57,358 nucleotides of DNA from Tsukamurella sp. 8F. Lineage in GTDB: Bacteria > Actinomycetota > Actinomycetes > Mycobacteriales > Mycobacteriaceae. Of this stretch, positions 46,390-54,449 are shown one piece after another. The stretch lies in NCBI RefSeq assembly GCF_029167375.1, contig NZ_JARFTP010000026.1:1-57358 (forward strand). Direction: 5' to 3'. Both the position numbers and the translations under genes were made by a program. Numbering within the stretch: the first letter of the stretch is position 1; every line of letters starts with the position of its first letter. The notes below the pieces were generated by a model. The model saw only the letters and a program-made list of their open reading frames with translations. It ran no database searches and had not been told where the DNA came from.

Positions 46390-47703
46390 GTGAGTTCTGC
46401 GTGGGAGCGGCGGGAAGATCGACGGAAGTTGAAGACGGTCACCGGGGTCAGCGGCGGACAGGACGTCTACCGACACGCGATCGATCCCGAGCGATCCACG
46501 CTCGCGACTGCTCTCGAGACGGCGCGGATCGCCGAGGACCTGCGACTCGACGCGCTGTTCGCCGCCGACCTGCTCAGCTTCGGCGCTCAGGGAGCGATCG
46601 GCGCGCAGGAGCCCATCGTGTTCCTCGCGGCTTTGGCCAGCGTCACCGAACACGTGGGGCTGATCGCGACGGTGACGACGACCTTCCACCACCCGTACAA
46701 CCTGGCCCGGCTGTTCGGCACGCTCGACCATGTCAGCAACGGCCGCGCCGCGTGGAACGCGGTGACGTCGTCGCTCGGCGAGGAGAACTACGGCGACACG
46801 GAACTCCCGCCGCCCGGCCGGCGGTACGCCCGCGCGGCCGAGGTACTCGAGGTGACGAACGCGCTGTTCGACTCCTGGCAGCCCGACGCGCTCACCGCCG
46901 GTGAGGACGGTTCCGTGGTGCTCGATCCCGAGCTCGTGCGCCGCATCGACCACCGGGGCGAGTTCTTCAGCGTCGCAGGTCCGCTCAACATCCCGCGGCT
47001 GCCGCAGCGGCGGCCGGTGCAGTTCCAGGCCGGGCAGTCGGCGGGCGGGATCGAGTTGGGGGCGCGATTCGCGGAGGTGGTCTTCACGTCGCTGGCGACG
47101 TTGGAAGACGCTGTGACGTACGCGAAGACGATTCGCACCCGCGCGCGCCAGTTGGGCCGGGATCCCGCACTGCCGCTGATCTTCAGCTCCCTGCACGCGA
47201 CGTACGGGGCCACTGAGGAGGAGGCATTGCGGGCCGTACGCGAACGCGCCGAGTCCCTCGACTTCGAGGAGGGACGCCGGAGGCTGGAGGACATGCTCGG
47301 CGGTGGTGTCGATCTGTCGGACGTCGCCCTGGACTCGCCGCTTCCGGCGCATCTGATCCCCGATGCGTCATCGGTCAACCGGAGGCAGGGGAGAGTCGAG
47401 ATCTTCGCGCGGCAGGCGGCCACGGGGAAGACGGTGCGCGAGCTGATCGTCGCGGCGCAGGACACCGGGCACTGGGCCGCAGCGGGGACACCGGAGCAGA
47501 TCGCCGACGCGATCGAGGAGCGCTATCGCGCAGGAGTTCTCGACGTGGTGTCGTTCGGCGGTCTGACGGATGCTCGAACCTACGAGTTCGTGGCCGACGG
47601 TGTGCTGCCGCTGCTGCGGCGCCGCGGCGTTGTGGGGGAGGACTACGTGGGTCGTACGTTCCGGGAGAATCTCGAGCTGCCGGCGCTACCTGTGCAGGCT
47701 TAG
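46390..47703 (+). CDS. LLM flavin monooxygenase, NtaA/SnaA/DszA family
   Basis: 437 residues. Conserved: LRLDALFAADLLSFG, TEHVGLIATVTTTFHHPYNLARLFGTLDHVSNGRAAWNAVTS, PVQFQAGQSAGGIELGARFAEVVF and the C-terminal GVLPLLRRRGVV. The usual N-terminal strand (LHLN-type) before the AWR motif is missing or degenerate; the protein begins VSSAWERREDRR. The GTG start is supported by leaderless spacing. It is divergent from the three-LLM operon across 227 bp and probably belongs to the same functional group. Its stop overlaps the convergent secreted protein gene by 4 nt (TTAG). Confidence 0.83.
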   Translation: MSSAWERREDRRKLKTVTGVSGGQDVYRHAIDPERSTLATALETARIAEDLRLDALFAADLLSFGAQGAIGAQEPIVFLAALASVTEHVGLIATVTTTFHHPYNLARLFGTLDHVSNGRAAWNAVTSSLGEENYGDTELPPPGRRYARAAEVLEVTNALFDSWQPDALTAGEDGSVVLDPELVRRIDHRGEFFSVAGPLNIPRLPQRRPVQFQAGQSAGGIELGARFAEVVFTSLATLEDAVTYAKTIRTRARQLGRDPALPLIFSSLHATYGATEEEALRAVRERAESLDFEEGRRRLEDMLGGGVDLSDVALDSPLPAHLIPDASSVNRRQGRVEIFARQAATGKTVRELIVAAQDTGHWAAAGTPEQIADAIEERYRAGVLDVVSFGGLTDARTYEFVADGVLPLLRRRGVVGEDYVGRTFRENLELPALPVQA

Positions 47704-48641
47704 CGTGCGCCTGCTCCGGCAGGCGCACGAGTCTGCGCCGGGCGAGGTGTTCCGAGCCCGCCGATACCGCTCAGTACGTCGAACGCGACCTCTCCGGTCT
47801 GCCACAGGGCCGTGATCGCCCCGTCGACGGCGGGATGGGAGCCGGGCTGCTGCAGCGCGAGCCCGTTGGCGAACGTCAGGGTGTTGTACCCGTCATCAGC
47901 GGCACGGAGCATCAGATTGGACGCGACCCCGGCGCCGACGACACGGTCGATGCCCCGCCCGAAGAAGTAGAACTGCCACAGTCCCCACAGGTCTCCGCCG
48001 TAGATCCGCTTGGTTCGCTCCGGGATCACGTTGCCGTTGCGGGCGATGTTGTCCACGATCCGGTAGAAGTCGTGGGCGTCCTCGGGTCTGCTTCGGGCCG
48101 CGGCCACGGTATACGCGAGGTCGGCGGTGATGTGCGCGTTGTATCCGGCCATCGCCACGCGGGCGGGGGGAAGGTTGCAGTGCGTCGCGAGCGTGAAGTA
48201 GTGAGCCCACCACTGCGGCAGGGGGCCGCCGGTCCACTGGGCGTGGACGGCGTCGAGCCACCTGGACACCAGGTCGATCGAGAGTGTCTTCGCATAACGC
48301 GGGCTCCGGAGACTGCTCTCGTCGCGCTGCACCGGGCTGACGGCGTCCTTTATCACCCCGTCCAGTCCGACTGCGAACAGGCCGCGCCAGTCGCGATGTG
48401 CGGCAAGGATGTCGGCGATATCGCGTTGCCGTGCGGTCAGGTCGTCGAGCGTCGCGAACGTAGGGCTCGACGAGGTTCCGTGCAGGTTCGAAAATTTGGC
48501 GATCCGCGCGTTCTCGGCCGCCGACAGGGGTGTGCCACAGTACTTCGACGGTGCCGCATGAGTGGGAGGCGCCGCGCCGGTGGCCACGACGATTCCGATG
48601 GTGAGAGCGATGAGACCGCAGCGAGCCGACCGTATACGCAC
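47700..48641 (-). CDS. Secreted protein, DUF5995-like
   Basis: 313 residues. An N-terminal signal peptide (GLIALTIGIVVATGA, cleavage near THAA at about residue 30) is followed by a helical domain with conserved aromatic and histidine positions: LPQWWAHYFTLATHCNLPPARVAMAGYNAHITADLAYTV. This is similar to the DUF5995 family as I recall it. Two cysteines may pair (KYCGT and THCNL). Function unknown. The GTG start has TACTGT 6 nt upstream. Confidence 0.72.
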   Translation of the reverse strand: MRIRSARCGLIALTIGIVVATGAAPPTHAAPSKYCGTPLSAAENARIAKFSNLHGTSSSPTFATLDDLTARQRDIADILAAHRDWRGLFAVGLDGVIKDAVSPVQRDESSLRSPRYAKTLSIDLVSRWLDAVHAQWTGGPLPQWWAHYFTLATHCNLPPARVAMAGYNAHITADLAYTVAAARSRPEDAHDFYRIVDNIARNGNVIPERTKRIYGGDLWGLWQFYFFGRGIDRVVGAGVASNLMLRAADDGYNTLTFANGLALQQPGSHPAVDGAITALWQTGEVAFDVLSGIGGLGTPRPAQTRAPAGAGAR

Positions 48642-48647
48642 GGCGAC

Positions 48648-48653
48648 ACAGTA
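48648..48653 (-). promoter_or_regulatory. -10 element, leaderless promoter of the DUF5995-like gene
   Basis: TACTGT on the minus strand, 6 nt before the GTG at 48641. Confidence 0.5.
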
Positions 48654-48711
48654 GCGGCTCGGAGGCCGACGGCGCTCCGGATCGAACGGACCACGGCGTC
48701 CGGTATGGCTA

Positions 48712-49284
48712 CTAGCCTGTGCCCGGCCTGCTGCGATGGGTCGCGTTGAAACGCGCCTTCTTCTCGCGGTTTCCGCACGTGTTCATCTCGCACCACCTGC
48801 GGGTGCGACTGCGACTGGTGTCGAAGAAGGCGGCCCGGCAGGTCGTCGAGGCACACAGCGCCAATCTGCCGTCGCGTCCGCCTCCGATGATGCTGATGGC
48901 ATCGGAGGCGATGACGCCGAGCGCGTCCTCGACGGGGGAGTGCGGGCTCAGGCTCCAGTGCCGCTGACCTGCTGGGGTCAGCACGGCGGAGGCACATCCA
49001 CGAATGCTGCATTCGTTGATCACCCGGATCGCTGCTTCGGGAAGAGATGCGTCGACAGCCGCCGCCGTCGCGGCGGCATGAATGGCTTCCCTCAGCTCTC
49101 GGGCCGACTCCAGCTGGGCGGTGCTGCACGAAGGGACTTCCAGCCCGTTCACCGCCAGCCAGTCGACGAGTCGGCCCGGCGTGGGAATGCGCTCCACCGG
49201 TTCGCCGTGACGCTCGCTCAGGGTCCCGGTGAAGCTGGTGGCCAGCACGGTACCGAGGCGGAATTCAGGAGGCTCGGCCGACAT
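48712..49284 (-). CDS. CGNR zinc-finger / ABATE-domain regulator
   Basis: 190 residues. The C-terminal CGNR zinc finger is clear: CASTTCRAAFFDTSRSRTRRWCEMNTCGNREKKARF, with four cysteines and the CGNR signature. The N-terminal part (about 15-135) resembles the ABATE domain usually paired with it, thought to sense stress or a ligand. Such proteins are probable transcription regulators. It is divergent from an epoxide hydrolase gene, and a perfect 10-bp inverted repeat lies between them. TATGGT is 6 nt before the ATG. Confidence 0.87.
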   Translation of the reverse strand: MSAEPPEFRLGTVLATSFTGTLSERHGEPVERIPTPGRLVDWLAVNGLEVPSCSTAQLESARELREAIHAAATAAAVDASLPEAAIRVINECSIRGCASAVLTPAGQRHWSLSPHSPVEDALGVIASDAISIIGGGRDGRLALCASTTCRAAFFDTSRSRTRRWCEMNTCGNREKKARFNATHRSRPGTG

Positions 49285-49290
49285 GGAACC

Positions 49291-49296
49291 ACCATA
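49291..49296 (-). promoter_or_regulatory. -10 element, leaderless promoter of the CGNR gene
   Basis: TATGGT on the minus strand, 6 nt before the ATG at 49284. Confidence 0.5.
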
Positions 49297-49321
49297 GCTG
49301 GTTGCCCCGGAGGTGTCTTCA

Positions 49322-49350
49322 TGTTAGAACCGTCATAGGAGGTTCTAACA
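49322..49350. promoter_or_regulatory. Inverted-repeat operator between CGNR regulator and epoxide hydrolase
   Basis: Perfect 10-bp arms TGTTAGAACC (49322-49331) and GGTTCTAACA (49341-49350) with a 9-bp spacer. It is about 38 bp from the CGNR start and 27 bp from the hydrolase ATG, so one dimer could control both promoters. Confidence 0.7.
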
Positions 49351-49377
49351 GTCCCAGCTCGCCCAACAGGAGGTGCC

Positions 49378-50550
49378 ATGTCCGATTCGACCGCAGGCGT
49401 GTATCCGTTCGAGAGACGCGCGAGCGCCGCCGACCTCGACGACTTGCGCGTGCGATTGGCCGCGGCAAGGTTGCCCGAGGCCGAGACGGTCTTCCGTCCG
49501 GCGCCGGACGGTCGCCGTTGGGATCAGGGCGTTCCGCTGGCGGATCTAGTCGCGGTGGTGGACTACTGGCGTACCCGTTACGACTGGCGGTCGTTCGAGG
49601 CGCGGCTCGATCGGGTCGGTCAATTCCGCACAGTGATCGATGACCTGGGGATCCACTTCTTGCATCGCCGATCGTCGCGTGCGGACGCGACACCCCTGAT
49701 CCTGACGCACGGATGGCCGGGTAGCGTCGTCGAGTTCGTCGACGTGGTCGACCGACTGGCGGATCCGAGCGACACGGATAGGCCCGCCTTCCATGTGGTG
49801 GTCCCGTCGTTGCCGGGCTTCGGCTACAGCGACAGGCCGACAGTCACCGGGTGGGGAACCGAGAAGATCGCGGCCGCGTGGGTCGAGCTCATGGGAAGGC
49901 TCGGCTACCGCAGATTCCTGGCCTACGGCGGCGACTGGGGAGGGAACATCACGACAGTCCTGGGTGGTAGGTTTCCGGCGCACGTTCTGGGTATCCACAC
50001 GACATTCGCCGAAGGCCCGCCCGACTCTTCGATCGAGGAGCTGACCGCGGCCGAGCGCAGTTGGGCCGAGGAGACGCGCCACTTCTGGCGGCACCGTGCC
50101 GCGTACGCGAAGCAGCAGGCGACCCGTCCTCAGACCATCGGATACTCGCTGGTCGACTCGCCGGTGGGGCTCCTCGCCTGGATCCTCGACAAGTTCGCCG
50201 AATGGTCGGATACCGAAGACAGCCCGTTCGAAGCGATACCGATAGATCGGGTACTAGATGACGTCACCCTGTACTGGCTCACCCGAACCGGAGCTTCATC
50301 GGCCCGGATCTACTACGAGAGTCACAATTCCCTGGATCCGTCGCTTCGTGTCGACGTGCCGGCTGCGATAACGATGTATCCGCGCGACGTCGAGAAATGC
50401 CCACGCGCATGGGCAGAGCGACGGTACAGGCGGATCGTGCGGTGGACTGAGCCCGAGCGCGGTGGCCACTTCCCGCCGCTGGAGGTACCCGATTACTTCG
50501 TCAGGGACCTGCAGGACGGCCTTGCCGCCGTACTGGCTGCCTCGGCATGA
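49378..50550 (+). CDS. Epoxide hydrolase (EHN-domain alpha/beta hydrolase)
   Basis: 390 residues. The N-terminal epoxide hydrolase domain (about 8-105) includes DLRVRLAAARLP and YDWRSFEARLDRVGQF. The alpha/beta hydrolase domain follows with THGWPGS (oxyanion HGxP), the nucleophilic Asp in YGGDWGGN, an ARIYYES segment carrying a lid tyrosine, and the terminal His in RGGHFPPLE. The family opens epoxides to diols. AGGAGG precedes the ATG. Divergent regulation with the CGNR gene through the shared inverted repeat suggests substrate- or stress-dependent control. Confidence 0.92.
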   Translation: MSDSTAGVYPFERRASAADLDDLRVRLAAARLPEAETVFRPAPDGRRWDQGVPLADLVAVVDYWRTRYDWRSFEARLDRVGQFRTVIDDLGIHFLHRRSSRADATPLILTHGWPGSVVEFVDVVDRLADPSDTDRPAFHVVVPSLPGFGYSDRPTVTGWGTEKIAAAWVELMGRLGYRRFLAYGGDWGGNITTVLGGRFPAHVLGIHTTFAEGPPDSSIEELTAAERSWAEETRHFWRHRAAYAKQQATRPQTIGYSLVDSPVGLLAWILDKFAEWSDTEDSPFEAIPIDRVLDDVTLYWLTRTGASSARIYYESHNSLDPSLRVDVPAAITMYPRDVEKCPRAWAERRYRRIVRWTEPERGGHFPPLEVPDYFVRDLQDGLAAVLAASA

Positions 50551-50643
50551 GGGCGTGAATGGTGCTGCCCGTGAGCCCGACTCGCGCTGAGCACGAGCCG
50601 AGAACGCCTCGACCGTGTCGGTAGGGCGCGCGCCGGAGCGATG

Positions 50644-51174
50644 TCAGATGGTGCCCGAGCACTGGTCGCGCAGTGACACGAGTCCGTGCCGACCTTTCAC
50701 CGTTGCGCGCGCCGTCACCGATATCCTGCCGATACCGGTCCTGACACCCGCGATCGTGAACTGGTGTGCCACGTTTCCGCGGCCAGTCGCCCGTCCGTGC
50801 GCGCCCGTGGAGCTGTTGCTCCAGTCGACGGTGGCGAAGACGGTGCCCGACGACGCGGCTGGGCCCTTACCCTGCGCCTGCACCGCGAAATTGGCAGTCG
50901 AGGGGATGTCGGGTGACGTGAATCCGGCGTAGAGGGCCAGGTGTGCGGACCGGCAGACCAACGACGATGCACCACCGGTCGGGGGGAGCCCCGCTGGTTC
51001 GGCCGCGGCCAGGTCTGCAGCAAGATGCATCGGCGTGTGGTGGGGCGTCGCAATGGGGAGCGACAGCGCCACCGGGAGGGCGACGAGCGCTACGACGCCG
51101 CCACCGATCACGCCCGCGCGTTGCCTACGCTGGGGCGCGGGCTCGGTTCCGCGATCATGGTCGCTCGGCGTCAT
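50644..51174 (-). CDS. Exported or membrane-anchored hypothetical protein
   Basis: 176 residues. A basic N-terminus (about 1-19) precedes a hydrophobic helix (about 20-45, uncleaved anchor or signal peptide), then an extracytoplasmic domain of about 110 residues with two cysteines (SLVCRSA and RDQCSG) and Ser/Thr/Gly-rich strands. No family recognised. GGGAGG precedes the ATG. Confidence 0.65.
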   Translation of the reverse strand: MTPSDHDRGTEPAPQRRQRAGVIGGGVVALVALPVALSLPIATPHHTPMHLAADLAAAEPAGLPPTGGASSLVCRSAHLALYAGFTSPDIPSTANFAVQAQGKGPAASSGTVFATVDWSNSSTGAHGRATGRGNVAHQFTIAGVRTGIGRISVTARATVKGRHGLVSLRDQCSGTI

Positions 51175-51381
51175 GACGTCCTCCCTTCGCTATCGATCAT
51201 CCGGGCAGAACAGCGGATCGCCAATGCGATCCGCCCAGAACTTTCCAGAATCGTCCGATAACGGTCACGGTTGGTGTCGAACGTGACCCGCCACATGTAC
51301 CGACACGACCGGAGTCGGACATAGGACTCGGGGAGTCGTGTCGCGAGGGATAGTGCTGTGAGGCGACGTAGGAGGTCACGC

Positions 51382-52161
51382 ATGGATGCAAGGAAGTACG
51401 AGTCGATTCGGGTCGAGACCGAGGCCCGCGTGACGACCGTGGTGATGAACCGGCCCGAGCGGCGCAACGCGGTCGATGGCGTGATGGCGACGGAGCTCGC
51501 CTCCGCCTTCCGAACCTTCGACTCCGACGATGGTGCAGATATCGCGGTCCTGTGGGGTGCAGGCGGAAACTTCTGCGCGGGAGCTGATCTCAAGTCGGTC
51601 GGTACCGAGCGGTCCAACACCGTATCGCCCGAGGGTGACGGGCCCATGGGGCCGACACGGCGACGGACCGCCAAGCCCGTGATCGCCGCCGTCGAGGGCT
51701 ACGCGGTGGCGGGCGGCCTGGAACTCGCCCTGTGGTGCGACCTGCGCGTCGCCGCCGCGGACGCGACGTTCGGTGTCTTCTGCCGACGTTGGGGAGTCCC
51801 ATTGATCGATGGCGGCACGGTGCGGCTTCCGCGGCTGATAGGGATGAGCCGCGCGATGGATATGATACTCACGGGGAGGCCTGTATCCGCCTCGGAAGCA
51901 ATGGATTTCGGTTTGGTCAATCGCGTGGTCGAGCCCGGAAGCGCGCTGGCGGGGGCGACCGAGCTGGCGCGCTTCGTCGCCGGGTTCCCTCAGACGTGTA
52001 TGCGTAACGACCGCCGCTCCGTCTATGAGCAGGCCGGGCGCACCGAGGCCGACGCGATGGCCTTCGAACTCGGGGTAGGGCTCGAGTCCCTGCGGGTCGA
52101 CGGGCGATTCGGCGCCGGCCGGTTCGCGGACGGTGCCGGTCGGCACGGGCGGTTCCATTAG
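51382..52161 (+). CDS. Enoyl-CoA hydratase/isomerase family protein
   Basis: 259 residues, crotonase fold. NRPERRNAVDGVMATEL and GAGGNFCAGADLKSV form the first CoA/oxyanion region; AVEGYAVAGGLELALWCDLRVAAADATFG forms the second with a catalytic Glu; RLPRLIGMSRAMDMILTGRPVSASEAMDFGLVNRVV is typical of the family. The expected first-glutamate position is not clear, so hydratase and other crotonase chemistries are both possible. ATG 51382 follows AGGAGG. It is isolated from other beta-oxidation genes. Confidence 0.88.
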   Translation: MDARKYESIRVETEARVTTVVMNRPERRNAVDGVMATELASAFRTFDSDDGADIAVLWGAGGNFCAGADLKSVGTERSNTVSPEGDGPMGPTRRRTAKPVIAAVEGYAVAGGLELALWCDLRVAAADATFGVFCRRWGVPLIDGGTVRLPRLIGMSRAMDMILTGRPVSASEAMDFGLVNRVVEPGSALAGATELARFVAGFPQTCMRNDRRSVYEQAGRTEADAMAFELGVGLESLRVDGRFGAGRFADGAGRHGRFH

Positions 52162-52219
52162 GGTTGCTCGCCGTCCGCCCGCCCGCTCGCGCCTGGGCGA
52201 CGATGCCGGGCGGGTCCGC

Positions 52220-52633
52220 CTATGTCGCTTCCCGGCGGCAGGTGCCGGAGAGCAGTGCGTCACCGGCTTCTCGAAGATGGTCGAAGACCCACAGGGGCCG
52301 GTGGCCGTCCATCAGGCGGAGCAGTCGATCCACCTTGCGGTTCGATACCACGGTGCATCCCAACTCCTGGGCGAAAGCGGTCTGGGGGAGGCCGACCACC
52401 ACCCGCAGGCCGCACGTGCCGATGAAGTGCAGCTCGGAGAGGTCGATGACCACATCCCTTCGTTGCTCGAACAGCGTCTGCGCACGTCGAGTGACCTCGT
52501 TCAGGTTCGATGCATCGATGTATCCCGAGACCGACAGCACCGTCGGCGGCCGATGATGGGGATCGGACGGCTCGACCTCGCGCGCTGTGGCGGTGAACTC
52601 GTGTTGGTGTGACGTGAAGATCGCTGAACTCAT
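52220..52633 (-). CDS. STAS-domain protein (anti-sigma-factor antagonist-like)
   Basis: 137 residues. The STAS core runs TVLSVSGYIDASNLNEVTRRAQTLF, VVIDLSELHFIGTCGLRVVVGL. Classical SpoIIAA/RsbV antagonists carry Asp-Ser in the FIDSxG loop; here it reads FIGTCG, with threonine at the phosphorylation position, as in several mycobacterial members. A role in a partner-switching stress pathway is likely. No RsbW-like kinase is adjacent. It is downstream of a GAF-ANTAR gene on the same strand, with its own probable promoter. Confidence 0.82.
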   Translation of the reverse strand: MSSAIFTSHQHEFTATAREVEPSDPHHRPPTVLSVSGYIDASNLNEVTRRAQTLFEQRRDVVIDLSELHFIGTCGLRVVVGLPQTAFAQELGCTVVSNRKVDRLLRLMDGHRPLWVFDHLREAGDALLSGTCRREAT

Positions 52634-52734
52634 AGCGGTCGACTCCCATGAAATCTCAGTGCCTGCGGCGCGGGGAGCGTTGACGGGCACCGACCGCGCG
52701 CCGGTACGAAGGGCTGCGAAGTTCAACCATCGAA

Positions 52735-52763
52735 AGCATAAGCAGTGCGCGGGAAAGCATCAA
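52735..52763 (-). promoter_or_regulatory. SigA-type promoter of the STAS gene
   Basis: Minus strand TTGATG (52758-52763), 17-bp spacer, TATGCT (52735-52740), about 100 nt upstream of the STAS ATG. Good match in both hexamers and spacing. Confidence 0.5.
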
Positions 52764-52831
52764 CGTTTCGGCTATTCCCGCGGCCGGCCTTACATCGACG
52801 CCGCCGGAAACCGGGCCGCGCTATGGGGATG

Positions 52832-53578
52832 TCAGATGCCCTGGAGCTCACCGCTGGCGACGAGCTCCTCGGCGATCTGATGCAGCTTCACGTTCCTGTG
52901 CTGAGATGCCGTGACGAGAAGGTTGAAGGCTTGTTGGGCCGTGATCTTGTAGCGTTCCATCAAGATGCCCTTCGCCTGTCCGATGACGTCGCGGTTGGTC
53001 AAGGCGACCGTCAGGTTGGCTTCGGTTCGGGCGGCTGCCAGCGCGACCGCTGCGTGGGAGGCCAGGAGCAGGCCGATGTTCTCGTCGTCGGAGTCGAACG
53101 CATGCGGGGACTCGGCGTAGAGGTTCAGCGCGCCGAAGTTCTTCTCCTCGACGAAGAGTTGGAACGACAGAACCGAGTGCACGCCGATGCCTACGACTGC
53201 TTCGGCGAACTTCGGCCAGCGCTGATCGGCGCTCAGGTCGTCGACGCGCATCGTGGCGTGCTCGCGGCCTGTGCTGACGCAGGGCCCTTGCCGCGTCTCC
53301 AGTTGTACGGTATCGATCCGTGACACCAGGTCCGACGTCGCGGCCGGTGTGACGATGCTGTCGTGACCGGTAAGAGTGATTCCCGCATGTTCGGCACTGG
53401 GGATCTCCTCGACGGCGGCTCTGACGATGTGATGCAGCAGCGCTTCGGTATCCGGTTCGGCCTGCAGGGTGCGTGCCAACTCGCTGAGCTGGCGGGACAA
53501 GCCTGGAGCAGCACGTTCGCCCGCGCTGTCTCTTCCCTGTGTCACCCCGACCTCGGTCGGTGCCTGGTCTTCTGTCAT
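52832..53578 (-). CDS. GAF-ANTAR RNA-binding regulator
   Basis: 248 residues. A GAF sensor domain (about 30-185) contains HAGITLTG, TRQGPCVST and SVLSFQLFVEEKNFGALNLYAESPHAFD. The C-terminal ANTAR domain (about 190-245) reads ALTNRDVIGQAKGILMERYKITAQQAFNLLVTASQ. ANTAR proteins bind paired hexaloop hairpins in leader RNAs and prevent termination. The GAF ligand is unknown. ATG 53578 is chosen over an ATG 14 codons upstream because the latter lies in a basic tail. The neighbouring STAS gene suggests a shared stress role. Confidence 0.9.
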   Translation of the reverse strand: MTEDQAPTEVGVTQGRDSAGERAAPGLSRQLSELARTLQAEPDTEALLHHIVRAAVEEIPSAEHAGITLTGHDSIVTPAATSDLVSRIDTVQLETRQGPCVSTGREHATMRVDDLSADQRWPKFAEAVVGIGVHSVLSFQLFVEEKNFGALNLYAESPHAFDSDDENIGLLLASHAAVALAAARTEANLTVALTNRDVIGQAKGILMERYKITAQQAFNLLVTASQHRNVKLHQIAEELVASGELQGI

Positions 53579-53738
53579 CGCGCGAACCCCCTGGGACCTG
53601 TGCCGGGTGCTGGCAGACATCGGTGTGGACGGATCCAGAATACGGCGACTCGGCGTCGGGGACCGATCAGCAGCAGGCAGGGTCCAATACCTTGCAGATG
53701 GCCTTGCCGTGCGCGCGAGAGGGCTCTCGATCGCCAGG

Positions 53739-54374
53739 CTATCGGCGGACGCCCGTCTCGATGATGGTGGTCGCGGCGGCGACCAACGATTCTGGGGTGA
53801 CGCTGCCGGGGCGCATGGCGTCGGTGCGCAAGGCGACCAAGAGCATGCCGTTGAGCATGCCCCACAGGGCGGTGGCGGCGGATTCGGGATGCAGGTCGGC
53901 GGCGAGCACGCCGGCGTCGATGCCCTCTCGTAGCAGGCCGGTCAGTCGCTGGTGCTGTTCGGTGGCCAGCGCCGCGATCTTCTCGATGGATTCGGGATCC
54001 TCGGGCGGGTTCGCGAAGATCTTGAAGGCCTGTGGTCGGTCGAAGGCCAGTCGGATGTAGGTCTCACCGACCCGGCGGAGGCGCTCGTCCACTGAGTCGT
54101 TGCCGTCGTAGGCCGTCTGCATGAACTCGCGGGTTTGCTCGAGCGCCCGCTCGGCGACGGCCAGCAATAGCGCTTGTCGCCCGCCGACACGGTTGTAGAC
54201 CGTCTGCAGCGACACATCGGCCCGCTGGGCGACGACGTCGGCGGTGACGGCCTGAGCCCCACCTTCGAAAAGCAAGGTCTCGGCAGTGTCGACCAGCCGG
54301 GACCGCATCTCGGTGACGCGACGCTGCATCCGCGTGGGCACCTCGGAAGTCTCGGATTTCGACTGCAGAGCCAT
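53739..54374 (-). CDS. TetR-family regulator
   Basis: 211 residues. The N-terminal HTH (about 23-70) is VDTAETLLFEGGAQAVTADVVAQRADVSLQTVYNRVGGRQALLLAV. The C-terminal helical ligand domain is typical of the family. It is divergent from a hydrolase/EthD/DJ-1 operon across 75 bp that hold alternating half-sites. TACAGT 6 nt before the ATG at 54374 suggests a leaderless transcript. It probably represses both directions until a substrate or product of the operon binds. Confidence 0.92.
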   Translation of the reverse strand: MALQSKSETSEVPTRMQRRVTEMRSRLVDTAETLLFEGGAQAVTADVVAQRADVSLQTVYNRVGGRQALLLAVAERALEQTREFMQTAYDGNDSVDERLRRVGETYIRLAFDRPQAFKIFANPPEDPESIEKIAALATEQHQRLTGLLREGIDAGVLAADLHPESAATALWGMLNGMLLVALRTDAMRPGSVTPESLVAAATTIIETGVRR

Positions 54375-54386
54375 GCATTGACTGTA

Positions 54387-54424
54387 ACTCAATCCAGCGT
54401 TAGAGTCGACTCAAATATTAGAGT
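54387..54424. promoter_or_regulatory. Array of alternating TetR half-sites
   Basis: Four 7-mers in alternating orientation: ACTCAAT (54387-54393), TTAGAGT (54400-54406), ACTCAAA (54409-54415), TTAGAGT (54418-54424). The middle pair forms a 16-bp near-palindrome centred on GAGTCGACTC. The array covers the tetR upstream region and the space before the hydrolase ATG. Confidence 0.65.
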
Positions 54425-54449
54425 TCAATCCAACTTCGGAAGGTTGGCC

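Noticed and set aside
52162-52219. CCCGCCC/GGGCGGG hairpin between crotonase and STAS genes
   Set aside because: Short arms with a loop of more than 20 nt; not convincing as a terminator.
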